This document shows positions 46,796-55,256 of a DNA stretch of 61,530 bases, one piece after another. The position numbers were made by a program, and so were the translations under genes. The stretch is from Acidimicrobiaceae bacterium. GTDB lineage: Bacteria > Actinomycetota > Acidimicrobiia > Acidimicrobiales > RAAP-2. Numbering within the stretch: the stretch's first letter is position 1; each line of letters opens with the position of its first letter. The notes under the pieces were generated by a model. That model worked only from the letters and a program-made list of their open reading frames with translations, did not search any database and was not told the DNA's origin. The stretch spans positions 8,227-69,756 of the forward strand of contig PLRX01000112.1 of NCBI GenBank assembly GCA_003164095.1, given 5' to 3'.

Positions 46796-46981
46796 TCAGC
46801 TTCCCTGATCCGTCCGATACGCGTCGACCCACTCGGCGGGGACCCGGTCGGGGATCACGACGGAATCGTCCCACTCGCCCGCCACTGCACGATCCTCGGG
46901 TGACCGCTCGCTGAACCGCTGGAAGAACCGGCACATGCCGACCGAGTACAGAATCACGCCGACGACGAGGATGATGCCCAT
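46796..46981 (-). CDS. Small membrane protein of unknown function
   Basis: 61 residues: an N-terminal transmembrane helix (MGIILVVGVILYSVGM) and a hydrophilic acidic tail with WDDSVVIPDRVPAEWVDAYR. The ATG at 46981 has GGAGG 7 nt upstream, good evidence that it is translated. I do not recognise the family. Confidence 0.55.
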   Translation of the reverse strand: MGIILVVGVILYSVGMCRFFQRFSERSPEDRAVAGEWDDSVVIPDRVPAEWVDAYRTDQGS

Positions 46982-47339
46982 GTCACAACCTCCGTTTCGT
47001 GCCACGCCAACGGCGCCGGTTGCCCGGCCACGGTCGACGGGACCCTACCGCCATCGTGACCCGCGGTGACGACCGCGGGAAGGGTCCTTGGTCACGAGGC
47101 GCGGACGGCTCGACCGGGGTCCGATCGCGGTCCTACTGCGAGCGCGACCTGTTCGTCATCGCCAGGGGCGGGACCCGCCGGCGGAGTCGGACCCGTGGTC
47201 CCGGGTCCTACGGGGTCACCGTGACGGCAGCAGCCTCAGCCTGGCCTCGATCGGCTGGCCCCGGCGCGGAACAGCGGCCCTGGTGGGCCGCTGTTCCATT
47301 CTGCGAACACATGGGCGTGTCCTTGCGAACACGTCCTGG
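46982..47339. other. 358-bp intergenic region
   Basis: No convincing coding frame on either strand. It contains a strong hairpin at 47268-47297 and two direct copies of TGCGAACAC about 20 bp apart just before the tRNA-Pro 3' end. Confidence 0.6.
47268..47297 (-). terminator. Strong hairpin downstream of tRNA-Pro
   Basis: GGAACAGCGGCCC and GGGCCGCTGTTCC form a perfect 13-bp stem with a TGGT loop, about 43 nt past the 3' end of tRNA-Pro on the minus strand. No T-run follows, as is common for actinobacterial terminators. Confidence 0.6.
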
Positions 47340-47413
47340 TCGGGCTGCCCGGATTTGAACCGAGGACCTCTGCGTCCCGAACGCAGCGCGCTACCAAACT
47401 GCGCCACAGCCCG
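47340..47413 (-). tRNA. tRNA-Pro (CGG)
   Basis: On the minus strand: acceptor CGGGCTG pairing perfectly with CAGCCCG, D-arm GCGCAGTTTGGTAGCGC, anticodon stem CTGCG/CGCAG with loop TTCGGGA (anticodon CGG), and T-arm with GGTTCAAATCC. CCA is not encoded. Confidence 0.96.
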
Positions 47414-47455
47414 TCGTTCCCGGTCGGCACTGGGCCGGTCCCGGAACACGACACA

Positions 47456-48376
47456 CTACCCGACGGCGGCGTCCTGGTCCCCCCGGTCGGCCCGGGCGGG
47501 CCCGTCGGAGTCCTCGGGAGGTGCCGGGTTCCGTTTGGCGACCACCTTGGCGATGCGTCGCTTGTCCATCTCGGCGACCCGGAGCTCCCAGTCGCCGAAG
47601 CGGTGGGTCTCCCCCTCCTCCGGAATGTGGCCGAAGGCGTCGAACAGGTAGCCGCCCAGTGTCACGTACTCGCCCTCGGGCAGGTCGATGCCCAGTCGGT
47701 CGGCCAGGTCGTCGATGCTCATCCGACCGTCCACGAGCCATCGCCGGCCGTCGACCCGGACGACCTCGGGCTCCTCGTCGGAGTCGAACTCGTCGGGCAG
47801 GTCGCCGACCAGTGCGCCCAGCAGGTCCTTGACCGTCAGGACGCCCTCGACGCCGCCGTGCTCGTCGACGACGACAGCGAAGGCGCGCCGCTGCCGCCGC
47901 ATCTCGGCCAACACGTCGAGGACCAGGCGCGACTCCGGCACCAGGAACGGCTGGCGGAGTCGGCGCGAGATGTCGATCGGATCCGGTGACCGCCCGCCGT
48001 CGTCCGTCGACCCGACCGTCCACCCGGCGCGGAAGAGGTCGTTGACGAAGAGCACGCCGATCAGGTCGTCGAGGCTGTCGCCGCAGACCGGGAAGCACGA
48101 GTGGCCCGACTCGCGTACCGCCTTGGAGACGCTCTCCACCGTCAGGGGGATCGTCAGCGCGTCCACGTCGACCCGTGGGGTCATGACCTCACGCACCACG
48201 GTGTCCCGGAGGTCGTCGAGGGCATCGATGATGAACTGCTCCTGGGCGTCGGCGCCGCCGCCGACGGGCAGTCCGGGAGCCTCCGACCCGGTCGGGATTT
48301 CGGCAGGGCCGCGCCTGCGTGACCGGCGGCCCGGCATGCCTTCGGAGTGGTCTTCGTGGCGACGGAACACGGACAA
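47456..48376 (-). CDS. CBS-pair / CorC-HlyC domain protein (cytosolic part only)
   Basis: 306 residues. Two CBS domains (REVMTPRVDVDAL, GHSCFPVCGDSLDDLIGVL; FAVVVDEHGGVEGVLTVKDLLG) are followed by the CorC/HlyC transporter-associated domain (LPEGEYVTLGGYLFDAFGHIPEEGE). The DUF21 membrane part of CNNM/YtfL proteins is missing, as in CorC of proteobacteria. The family is linked to Mg2+/Co2+ transport control. The start is a TTG at 48376 or GTG at 48370. The gene lies 32 bp downstream of a receiver-domain gene. Confidence 0.85.
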   Translation of the reverse strand: MSVFRRHEDHSEGMPGRRSRRRGPAEIPTGSEAPGLPVGGGADAQEQFIIDALDDLRDTVVREVMTPRVDVDALTIPLTVESVSKAVRESGHSCFPVCGDSLDDLIGVLFVNDLFRAGWTVGSTDDGGRSPDPIDISRRLRQPFLVPESRLVLDVLAEMRRQRRAFAVVVDEHGGVEGVLTVKDLLGALVGDLPDEFDSDEEPEVVRVDGRRWLVDGRMSIDDLADRLGIDLPEGEYVTLGGYLFDAFGHIPEEGETHRFGDWELRVAEMDKRRIAKVVAKRNPAPPEDSDGPARADRGDQDAAVG

Positions 48377-48408
48377 CGCGGTGACCCGGTCTGTAGGCGG
48401 TCTGGCCG

Positions 48409-48837
48409 TCAGGCGTCGGACGGAGCGGCGACGACCGACAGCGGGGCGTAGGACTCGTCGTAGTAGGTGCCGCCGGCAAGCAGGGCGGTCGTGGCCCGAC
48501 GGAGCCGGATCGGGTCGAGCGGCTTGACCAGCCAGCCCTCGGCCCCCGAGCGGCGGGCCAGGAACACGTCCGGACGGCGGTCCAGCAGCATCAGTACCGG
48601 CACGTGCCCGATCTTGTCGTAGGAGGCCTCGAGCCGGAGCTCCAGGGTGGTTGCCATGCCACCCATGTTCCCCATCTGCATGTCGACGATCACCAGGTCG
48701 GGAAGGGACGCGGTCACCAGCTCGACGACCTCGGGCCCGGATCGGGCCTCGACGATGGTCGTATCGGGGTTGCCGGCGATGGCGGCGATCTCGGCCCGCA
48801 CGGTCGGGGCGTCACTAGCCACGAGGATGGTCGGCAC
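48409..48837 (-). CDS. Stand-alone response-regulator receiver protein
   Basis: 142 residues, one CheY-like domain: ILVASDAPTVRAEI at the acidic pocket, LVIVDMQMGNMGG with the phospho-acceptor Asp, PVLMLLDRRP and the Lys in GWLVKPLDP. The first acidic pair is reduced to S-D. It has no output domain; partner kinase unknown. The GTG is set by TAACCT 7 nt upstream on the minus strand. It probably forms a small operon with the CorC-like gene. Confidence 0.85.
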   Translation of the reverse strand: MPTILVASDAPTVRAEIAAIAGNPDTTIVEARSGPEVVELVTASLPDLVIVDMQMGNMGGMATTLELRLEASYDKIGHVPVLMLLDRRPDVFLARRSGAEGWLVKPLDPIRLRRATTALLAGGTYYDESYAPLSVVAAPSDA

Positions 48838-48844
48838 GTTGTAG

Positions 48845-48850
48845 AGGTTA
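48845..48850 (-). promoter_or_regulatory. -10 box (TAACCT) for a leaderless start
   Basis: TAACCT on the minus strand, 7 nt before the GTG at 48837. Confidence 0.55.
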
Positions 48851-48933
48851 GCGCCGACCGGGTGCCCGGCTCCACGTGGGTCCCGACGGGCTGCGGGCGT
48901 GGCCGTCGGTGGGCCCGGGGCGGACCACGCCGG

Positions 48934-50100
48934 TCAGGCGTCGGTGCGGTCGTCCTGTCCGTCCTGCCCGAAGAGGAGGTCGGCCACCTTGGTGAGACCG
49001 TCGAGGTCGTGCACGTCGGAGTTCAGGAGCGGGATCCGGTAGACGGGTGCCGGGGCCACCTGGGCCACGAGCGTCGCGTACGTCGACTCCTCGCGGTCCG
49101 AGGCCAGGGTGTAGCCGGCGAGGTTCTCCACCAGGTCGGCCAGTGCGTCGTCGACCCCGTGCCCGGTGCGGTCGACCCGTTCGCCCAGCAGTGCGAGCTC
49201 GGCCAGCTGGGCGTCGGACGCGAAGCGGGGCTGCACGCGGTTCACGATGAGTGCGGTGGCAGCCATGCCGGACTCGTCCAGCTTGCCGGCGAAGTGGACC
49301 GCCTCGTCGACGGAGTCCGGCCGCGGGGAGGCCACGAGGACGAAGGCCGTGCCAGGTTGGACCAGGAGCTCCCGTACCCGCGCCGCCCGCAGGCGGAACC
49401 CCTCCTCCATACCCTCGAAGGCCTGGAAGAACGCGACGGCGTCGTGGACGATGTCGGCGCCCGCCACCTTCGAGATGGTGCGCAGCAGGGCCTGTGCCGC
49501 CACCCCCATGAACCGGAGCCCGACCCGGGTGGGGGCCATCAGCGCCTGGAACACCCGGTTCTCGAGGAAGTGCGTGAGTCGGCGGGGTGCGTCGAGGAAG
49601 TCGAGGGCGTTGCGCGACGGCGGCGTGTCGACGACGACGACGTCGAAGCCGCCCTCCTCCACGAGTTCGTGGAGCTTCTCCATTGCCATGTACTCCTGGG
49701 TGCCCGACAGCGTGCCGGTCAGGTTCCGGTAGATGCGATTGATCCGGATGTCGTCGGCCTGCGCCTCGGAGTCCGCGTACCGGGTGATCAGGTCGTCGAA
49801 GGTGCCCTTCGGGTCGAGCATCAGCGCGTGCAGCTCACCGGGCCAGGCCCCCTCGATCCGGGTGGGGCTGTTGGAGAGCTCGTCCACGCCGAGCGAATTG
49901 GCCAGCCGACGGGCCGGGTCGATCGTCACGACGCAGGCGGTGCGCCCGAGGCGGGCGGCCTGGAGGGCGATGGCCGCCGACGTGGTGGTCTTGCCCACGC
50001 CACCAGAGCCGCAGCAGATGACGATGGACCGGTGGCGGACGATGTCGTCGATGGTGGCCGGTCCGACGCCAGGGTGCGACGCGGGGCCCGTGTCCGTCAC
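48934..50100 (-). CDS. ArsA/Get3-type ATPase, second of a pair (BagB-like)
   Basis: 388 residues. P-loop CCGSGGVGKTTTSAAIAL (deviant Walker A with GVGKT), switch I region VVTIDPARRLANSLG and VVVVDTPPSRNALDFLD. These belong to the ArsA/Get3 SIMIBI family. It overlaps the upstream paralogue by 4 bp. The two genes match the Rv3679/Rv3680 pair of M. tuberculosis, thought to form a hetero-complex; arsenite transport is unlikely since no ArsB or metal-binding Cys triad is seen. Confidence 0.88.
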   Translation of the reverse strand: MTDTGPASHPGVGPATIDDIVRHRSIVICCGSGGVGKTTTSAAIALQAARLGRTACVVTIDPARRLANSLGVDELSNSPTRIEGAWPGELHALMLDPKGTFDDLITRYADSEAQADDIRINRIYRNLTGTLSGTQEYMAMEKLHELVEEGGFDVVVVDTPPSRNALDFLDAPRRLTHFLENRVFQALMAPTRVGLRFMGVAAQALLRTISKVAGADIVHDAVAFFQAFEGMEEGFRLRAARVRELLVQPGTAFVLVASPRPDSVDEAVHFAGKLDESGMAATALIVNRVQPRFASDAQLAELALLGERVDRTGHGVDDALADLVENLAGYTLASDREESTYATLVAQVAPAPVYRIPLLNSDVHDLDGLTKVADLLFGQDGQDDRTDA

Positions 50101-51116
50101 CGGGCCACCGCGTCGGGCTCGTGCAGGGCCTCGATGCCGTGCGCCAGCGACTTGCTCAGAGTGTCGAGTTCCAGCGGTCCGATGGCGTCCGCGAACAGGA
50201 ACGGGACCCGGAGCTGGGGCAGGGGGAGCTCGTCGGCCAGCCGGACCACTTCCTGCTCCTGGAGTTCGTGGCGCCGCTGGCGGAACCGGCGGGCCGCCTC
50301 GAGGGAGTCGACCAGGCCCGGGTCGAGGTCGACACCGGCGGCGGAAACCGTGTCGGCCGCCGGGGTGTCGAGGGTGCCGGCCCGCGGGTAGCAGGCGTTG
50401 ACGATCACCGGGCCGAGGGCGATGCCCACGCGGTCCTCGAGTTGGTAGGCGGCCTCGACGACCTCGTTGACCGGCATCTCCTCGGGAAGCGTCACGAGGG
50501 TGACCTGGCAGCGCTCGGGATCCGACAGCAGGGCCACGACGTCGGCCGCCTGGGTCCGGATGGGGCCGCCCCGGGCGGCGTCGAGGAGACCCCGGGCGGA
50601 CGACAGGAAGGTCATGGTGTGGCCTGTGGCGGGTGCGTCGACCAGCACCAGGTCGGCGATTCCCTGCTGCTCGATCTGCTTGACCTTGCCCAGTACGAGG
50701 ATGTCTCGGATCCCGGGGATCGCCCCGGCCACGATGTCGATGATCCCGGACGACAGGAGGCGCTTGGAGAAGCGCTTCATCCCGTGGTCGTCGAGGTACT
50801 CGAGCAGGGCATCGTCCGGGGTGATCGTGCGGGCGTGCACGGTGCCGGGGGTGAGTGGCGCCCGCTCGCCCGCCCGGCCCTCAGCGAGGTCGGTGGCGCC
50901 GGCTGCGTGGAGCACCTCACCGGCGTAGCCGAGGACGCCCGACCCGCCGAACGCCGTGCTGACGCCGGCCCGGCCCTCCAACTCGATGACCAGGACGGAC
51001 AGGCCGGCACCGGCTGCCAGGTGCGCCAGAGCGGCGACCATGGTGGTCTTTCCGACTCCACCCTTGCCGGCCACGATCATGACCCGGCTCTGGCTGCAGA
51101 AGGAGCGGATGTCCAT
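50097..51116 (-). CDS. ArsA/Get3-type ATPase, first of a pair (BagA-like)
   Basis: 339 residues. VMIVAGKGGVGKTTMVAALAHLAA is the deviant P-loop (split here: GKGGVGKTT), with LSVLVIELEGRAGVSTAFG and LVLVDAPATGHTMTFL as switch regions. The ATG at 51116 follows TACGCT by 9 nt on the minus strand, so its leader would be only about 2 nt. It is divergent from the WhiB gene, the same layout as Rv3679-Rv3680/whiB4 in Mycobacterium, and it overlaps its paralogue by 4 bp. Confidence 0.88.
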   Translation of the reverse strand: MDIRSFCSQSRVMIVAGKGGVGKTTMVAALAHLAAGAGLSVLVIELEGRAGVSTAFGGSGVLGYAGEVLHAAGATDLAEGRAGERAPLTPGTVHARTITPDDALLEYLDDHGMKRFSKRLLSSGIIDIVAGAIPGIRDILVLGKVKQIEQQGIADLVLVDAPATGHTMTFLSSARGLLDAARGGPIRTQAADVVALLSDPERCQVTLVTLPEEMPVNEVVEAAYQLEDRVGIALGPVIVNACYPRAGTLDTPAADTVSAAGVDLDPGLVDSLEAARRFRQRRHELQEQEVVRLADELPLPQLRVPFLFADAIGPLELDTLSKSLAHGIEALHEPDAVAR

Positions 51117-51233
51117 GACGCCCTGAGCGTAGCGGTCACCCCTCGGGCCCACTGCTCCGCCCGGTCGCGACCCCGGATCGCCACCCTCGGCGCGAATGTT
51201 GCAGGAAATGGCGCGAAACCTGCCGCGACCTCT

Positions 51234-51261
51234 TGTTTCCCCAGGGGACGGGGAGTACGTT
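51234..51261 (+). promoter_or_regulatory. Promoter of the WhiB gene
   Basis: TTGTTT (51234-51239) and TACGTT (51256-51261) are separated by 16 bp, giving a transcript start near 51268 and a leader of about 43 nt before the ATG at 51311. Confidence 0.5.
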
Positions 51262-51310
51262 CCAAATCGTCAGGACGCACCGAAGGGGGAATCGGGCAGT
51301 GGAGCAGTTG

Positions 51311-51556
51311 ATGGATTCATGGCAGCTGAAGGCTGCGTGCCGTGGGCCCCAGGCGGAGATCTTCTTCCCACCGGCCCATGCCGAGCGCAAGGAGGAGAAG
51401 CTCCAGCGTGAGGAACGGGCGAAGTCGATCTGCGCGACCTGCTCGGTCCGGGGCGATTGCCTCGAGTATGCCGTGCGGATCCGCGAACCGCACGGCATCT
51501 GGGGTGGACTGAACGAGATGGAGCGGCGGCAGTACGCGGAGCGGCAGGTCGGCTGA
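51311..51556 (+). CDS. WhiB-family iron-sulfur regulator
   Basis: 81 residues. The four cluster-binding Cys are C10, C41, C44 and C50 (CATCSVRGDC), followed by the GIWGG turn (62-66) and a basic C-terminus. WhiB proteins carry a [4Fe-4S] cluster sensitive to O2 or NO and act with the primary sigma factor. GGAG lies 6 nt before the ATG. Its position opposite the ArsA pair suggests the WhiB4-type locus, although WhiB1/WhiB2 subtypes cannot be excluded. Confidence 0.92.
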   Translation: MDSWQLKAACRGPQAEIFFPPAHAERKEEKLQREERAKSICATCSVRGDCLEYAVRIREPHGIWGGLNEMERRQYAERQVG

Positions 51557-51603
51557 GCCGCCGGACCCCGACCCTGCCGTCGACCCGGAGGGAGTGACCA
51601 GCC

Positions 51604-52518
51604 TCAGGTCGTCGACGGCACGGCCGGCCGGCTGAGTCCCAGGGCGGCATCGGCTGCCAGCACCCCCTTCGACTGGCAGACCCGAGCGGGCTGCTGGCCG
51701 GTGGCCGCGCAGATGCCGGCGGACAACTCGTTCGCGGTCGCCAGCACCGCCTGTCCGGTAGGCGGCGTCGCCGTGGCCGAGCTCCCGGCACCCGTATCTG
51801 AGATGGGGCTGGCCACGGCGTCGGCGATCTGGGCCTGGGACTGGCCGGCCAGCAGCGCCGGGCTGAAGCCCGAGGTGGTGCTGGCCAGGCGCCCGGCCAC
51901 GTCGAGGAACGGGGTTCCGCCGGCCGACAGACCCCCGGCGAGGGGTGCGGTGCGGGCGACGACGGCCGCTTGGGCCGCGGTGAGGCGGGTGAGGCGGCGG
52001 AACGCGCCGTCGGCGCCGGACTGGACCGAAAACAGCTCGACGCCCGTCAGCGCCACCCATCTGCTGGAGTAGGCGACCCCCACGAAGCTGAAGGTGGCGG
52101 TCGACGGGAAGACGGTCTGGGGCGAGGACACGGCGTCGTGCAGGGCGGTGAACTTCCCGAACCTGGCGAGCGCCACCACCAGCGGCCACCGCTCGGCAGC
52201 ACAGAACGGGCAGTACTCCGCCCCCACGAACAGCACGTCGGCCTTGCCACCGACGGTCAGCGGCGGTTGACCCGACAGGACGACGGGCGGTGTCAGCTCG
52301 GTGCCGGTCGCCGTCACCCCGACATCGTCGAAGGTCGAGGTCGGCACCGAGGACAGGGTGGCGAGGACGGCAGGTGAGGTCACGGCGGGCAGCGCCGGCG
52401 CCGTCGGCGAGGACACGTGGGTGAGCGCGTAGGTGACCAGCCCGACGACCCCCAGCAGGATGACGACGACCGCGCCCCAGGCCAGCCGGGTCGGTCGGCC
52501 TGGTCCGCCCTCAGCCAC
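51604..52518 (-). CDS. DUF929 membrane-anchored thioredoxin-like protein, copy 2
   Basis: 304 residues. One N-terminal transmembrane anchor (about 13-34), then an extracytoplasmic domain with FVGAEYCPFCAAERWPLVVAL, where C103-x2-C106 is the redox pair of DUF929. Two further Cys sit near the C-terminus (GICAATG, ARVCQSKG). It lies 18 bp downstream of a VKOR gene on the same strand, with a second DUF929 copy above it, so it is probably an oxidised thiol donor for envelope protein folding. Confidence 0.8.
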   Translation of the reverse strand: MAEGGPGRPTRLAWGAVVVILLGVVGLVTYALTHVSSPTAPALPAVTSPAVLATLSSVPTSTFDDVGVTATGTELTPPVVLSGQPPLTVGGKADVLFVGAEYCPFCAAERWPLVVALARFGKFTALHDAVSSPQTVFPSTATFSFVGVAYSSRWVALTGVELFSVQSGADGAFRRLTRLTAAQAAVVARTAPLAGGLSAGGTPFLDVAGRLASTTSGFSPALLAGQSQAQIADAVASPISDTGAGSSATATPPTGQAVLATANELSAGICAATGQQPARVCQSKGVLAADAALGLSRPAVPSTT

Positions 52519-52536
52519 GGGAGGTAGGGGTCCGGC

Positions 52537-53019
52537 TCAGGACTGCTCGCTGTCCGCCGGCACCGCGTCTGCTTCGCCGTACCCGGGGGCGAGCATGATC
52601 GGCGATGCGGTGGCGATGATGATGAAGAGGGCCAGCGTGGCGATGTGCACGCTCGAGCACCACAGGCAGATGGCCTTGATGACGAAGAGCTCGGCCGAGA
52701 TGAGGTAGATGATCATCCCGACGCCGGTGACGGACAGGGCCAGCCTGACCAGGTGGACCCAGCGCTGCGTCGCGCGCCATGCGACGGGCAGGCACAGCAC
52801 GAGCATCGGGACGAAGAAGGCCAGGCCCAGCATGGCCACCGGGATGCCGAAGATCTCGGACTGCGGGCTCTGGGTGACCTTCTCGCAGTTGAACTGCGAG
52901 TTGGACACGCAGGCCAACGCCTTCGGCTCGAAGTGGGTGATGGTCAGGTAGATCGACGCGCCGAGCCCGTAGACGGACAAGAGGAGCGTGGTGAGCGGCT
53001 GCCACCTGAGGGTGGGCAT
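52537..53019 (-). CDS. Vitamin K epoxide reductase (VKOR)-family membrane oxidoreductase
   Basis: 160 residues, four to five helices. The loop pair C37 and C45 (ACVSNSQFNC) and the active-site C118-x2-C121 (ICLWCSSVH) are both intact. In actinobacteria VKOR passes electrons from DsbA-like thiol oxidants to menaquinone, replacing DsbB. It starts 19 bp after the stop of one DUF929 gene and ends just before another, so its partners are probably those DUF929 proteins. An upstream in-frame ATG (53100) lies inside the DUF929 gene and is not used. Confidence 0.9.
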   Translation of the reverse strand: MPTLRWQPLTTLLLSVYGLGASIYLTITHFEPKALACVSNSQFNCEKVTQSPQSEIFGIPVAMLGLAFFVPMLVLCLPVAWRATQRWVHLVRLALSVTGVGMIIYLISAELFVIKAICLWCSSVHIATLALFIIIATASPIMLAPGYGEADAVPADSEQS

Positions 53020-53038
53020 CGGGAGCGGCTGCTCCGAC

Positions 53039-54091
53039 TCAGCTGGCCGAGATCCCGAGGGCCTTGGCCGCAGCCTGGACCCCGGAGGACGTGCAGACAC
53101 TGCCCGGCTGCCCGTGGGTGGCCTGGCAGATCCCGGCGGACATGTAGTTGCCGGTCGTCAGGACGGCCTGGGTGATGGGGTTGGTCGGGTCCGAGAGGCT
53201 GCCGGAGATGTCCGTCCAGGAGAGGCCGGCCAGGATCTGGGGGTCGTAGCTCGCCCCGGAGACGAGCAGCCCGTTGTTGATGTCCACGAACGGGAACGAG
53301 ATGGACCCGTTGCTGCTGCCGTTGGGGAGGAACTTGGACGAGCTGTACGTGGCCAGGATCTGACCTTCCTCCTTTGTCGGGTTCTGGAGGTTGGTGTACT
53401 CGCCGGCGCTGCCCGCCACCGGGATGTTGGTGTACTGCTCGATCGACTTGAAGGTGATGTACGGGCTGTCGAGCGTGGCGCCGTGGAAGCTGAACGTGTG
53501 GGTCGTTGCATCGACGTCGGTGTGGGACGACGCCGTCACCTGCAGGTTGCTCCAGGTGCCGAAGCGGGCCAGCGCGGCGGCCATGGCCCAACGCTCGGCG
53601 GCGCAGTAGGGGCAGTACTCGGCGCCGTAGTACAGCATCGCCGGGGTCTTGCCGTCGATCGTCATGGCCGGCTGACCGGACAGGACGGTCGGCTTGGCCA
53701 CCGAGGTGTCGCTGACGCCCACCTTGTTCCAGGTCGACGTGGGGATCGTGGTGACGTCGTGGACGACCTGCGCCGGCGCGGGTGTGACCGGCGTGTACGA
53801 CAGGTCCTGGGTGCTCGAGCTGGTGGCCTTCACGATGAACAGGGCGGCGACGACGACGACGACCAGGGCGACGGCACCCCAGGCGACGTAGACGCCGGTG
53901 CGTGAGTTGCCGGCGGCTGCGGCGGCAGGCTTCCCGCCAGGCTTCCCGCCAGGCATCCCACCCTTCCCACCTGCTCCGGCGACCGGGCGGTTGGCGGCCC
54001 GACTCCTGTCCTTGGCGCTCTGGGCACCGCCACCGCCTGTCGGCTTCGGCGTGTTGCCTCCGGTGCCGGGACTCTTCTGGTTGCTCGCCAT
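53039..54091 (-). CDS. DUF929 membrane-anchored thioredoxin-like protein, copy 1
   Basis: 350 residues. A low-complexity Gly/Pro/Lys N-terminal tail with GGKPGGKP repeats (about 45-56), one transmembrane helix (about 68-88), then a DUF929 domain with MLYYGAEYCPYCAAERWAM, redox pair C160-x2-C163. Two Cys near the C-terminus (GICQATH, GSVCTSSG) match its paralogue. It is the first gene of the DUF929-VKOR-DUF929 operon. ATG 54091 is preferred over 54175, which adds unconserved residues. Confidence 0.82.
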   Translation of the reverse strand: MASNQKSPGTGGNTPKPTGGGGAQSAKDRSRAANRPVAGAGGKGGMPGGKPGGKPAAAAAGNSRTGVYVAWGAVALVVVVVAALFIVKATSSSTQDLSYTPVTPAPAQVVHDVTTIPTSTWNKVGVSDTSVAKPTVLSGQPAMTIDGKTPAMLYYGAEYCPYCAAERWAMAAALARFGTWSNLQVTASSHTDVDATTHTFSFHGATLDSPYITFKSIEQYTNIPVAGSAGEYTNLQNPTKEEGQILATYSSSKFLPNGSSNGSISFPFVDINNGLLVSGASYDPQILAGLSWTDISGSLSDPTNPITQAVLTTGNYMSAGICQATHGQPGSVCTSSGVQAAAKALGISAS

Positions 54092-54212
54092 GGGTCTGCG
54101 GTCCTCGCTTCGTCCGAACGTCGAAGGGAGCGTAACGTGTCCGGCCAGCCGCATGCGGTCGCCGGGCGCACGCAACGAGTGTGGCGCGCCGATCGATCGC
54201 CCTCCGGGTGCC

Positions 54213-54218
54213 TAGAGT
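54213..54218 (+). promoter_or_regulatory. -10 box (TAGAGT) for a leaderless start
   Basis: TAGAGT, 6 nt before the ATG at 54225. Confidence 0.6.
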
Positions 54219-54224
54219 GGGTGC

Positions 54225-55205
54225 ATGACGGCTGCCGGGTCGGCCCAGGTCGGACCCGGAGTGCCCGGGACCGAGGATCCCGAGGTTGGCACCGCCACGC
54301 CCGTGCGGGCCGGTGCCACCGAGTCCGACGAGCGGGCGGCCACGAGCCGCACGGTGGAGTGGCGGACGACCGCGGTGGACGGGCGACGGGTCCGCTACGG
54401 CGTGGTCGGCACGGGTCGCACCGCCCTGTTCCTCCACGGTTGGGGGCTCCGGCCCAACGCCTACGCACGGGCCATCGAGGCCATGGCCGCCGCAGGCTGC
54501 CGGGTCGTTGCACCGTGCCTGCCCGGATTCGGGGGCACCCACGAGCTGGGCGCCGACGACCGGACGTTCGCCGGGTACGGGGCGTGGGTCGGGCGCTTCT
54601 GCGACGCCGTCGGAGTCGACGACCTGGCGCTCGTGGCCGGCCACTCGATGGGCGGCGGGGTCTCGACGGCGTTCGTCCACCATCGCCCCGACAAGGTCGG
54701 TTCGCTCCTCCTGGCCAATGCCATCGGTGGTCCGACGTGGGCGCTGTTCCCCAATGAGGTGCGGACCATGGTGCAGCGTCCGTTCTGGGACTGGGGCCGC
54801 CACTTCGGCAAGGACCTGCTCCAGTCGCCGCGCGACCTGCGCATGCTGCCGACCCTCCTCGAGGACTTCATCCTCAACCTCGTCCGCAACCCACTCGGAA
54901 TGGTCCGGACCGGCGAGTTCATCCGCAGGGCGGACCTGGTGGCCGAGGTGGCCGACATCGCGGCCCGGGGGATCCCGGTGACCGTGGCCTGGTCCGACCG
55001 CGACGGCCTCGTCCCACGGTCGGCCTTTGACGACCTGCGGCGCGCCGCCGGCGTGGAGGGCATCGTCGTCGAGGGGTCGCACGCCTGGTTGATCGCCGCA
55101 CCCGAGGGCTTCGGCGAACTGGCCATCAGTGCGCTGGTCGACGCCCGTGCCACTGGCGGACCTGGCGACGGTGCGACCGGAGGGGCGGCCGTCCCTCCGT
55201 CGTAG
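54225..55205 (+). CDS. Alpha/beta-fold hydrolase
   Basis: 326 residues. After a 45-residue unconserved N-terminus comes the oxyanion motif LFLHGWGL, the nucleophile elbow AGHSMGGGVS, an Asp in VAWSDRDGLVP and the His in EGSHAWLIAAPE: a complete catalytic triad. It is a lipase/esterase-like enzyme of unknown substrate. TAGAGT sets the start. The Nudix gene follows 51 bp downstream with its own promoter. Confidence 0.88.
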   Translation: MTAAGSAQVGPGVPGTEDPEVGTATPVRAGATESDERAATSRTVEWRTTAVDGRRVRYGVVGTGRTALFLHGWGLRPNAYARAIEAMAAAGCRVVAPCLPGFGGTHELGADDRTFAGYGAWVGRFCDAVGVDDLALVAGHSMGGGVSTAFVHHRPDKVGSLLLANAIGGPTWALFPNEVRTMVQRPFWDWGRHFGKDLLQSPRDLRMLPTLLEDFILNLVRNPLGMVRTGEFIRRADLVAEVADIAARGIPVTVAWSDRDGLVPRSAFDDLRRAAGVEGIVVEGSHAWLIAAPEGFGELAISALVDARATGGPGDGATGGAAVPPS

Positions 55206-55244
55206 TCCTTTGCCCGGGGCCGGCCTCCTACCCGGCCCCGGGGG

Positions 55245-55250
55245 TAGCGT
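55245..55250 (+). promoter_or_regulatory. -10 box (TAGCGT) for a leaderless start
   Basis: TAGCGT, 6 nt before the ATG at 55257. Confidence 0.6.
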
Positions 55251-55256
55251 GCCCAT

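Noticed and set aside
53927-53960. Repeats encoding GGKPGGKP as a mobile or CRISPR-like repeat
   Set aside because: They are short codon repeats within a coding linker of the DUF929 protein.
52944-55256. A 770-codon open frame across the DUF929 and hydrolase genes
   Set aside because: Repetitive Arg/Gly/His translation; the overlapped genes have clear families and catalytic motifs.
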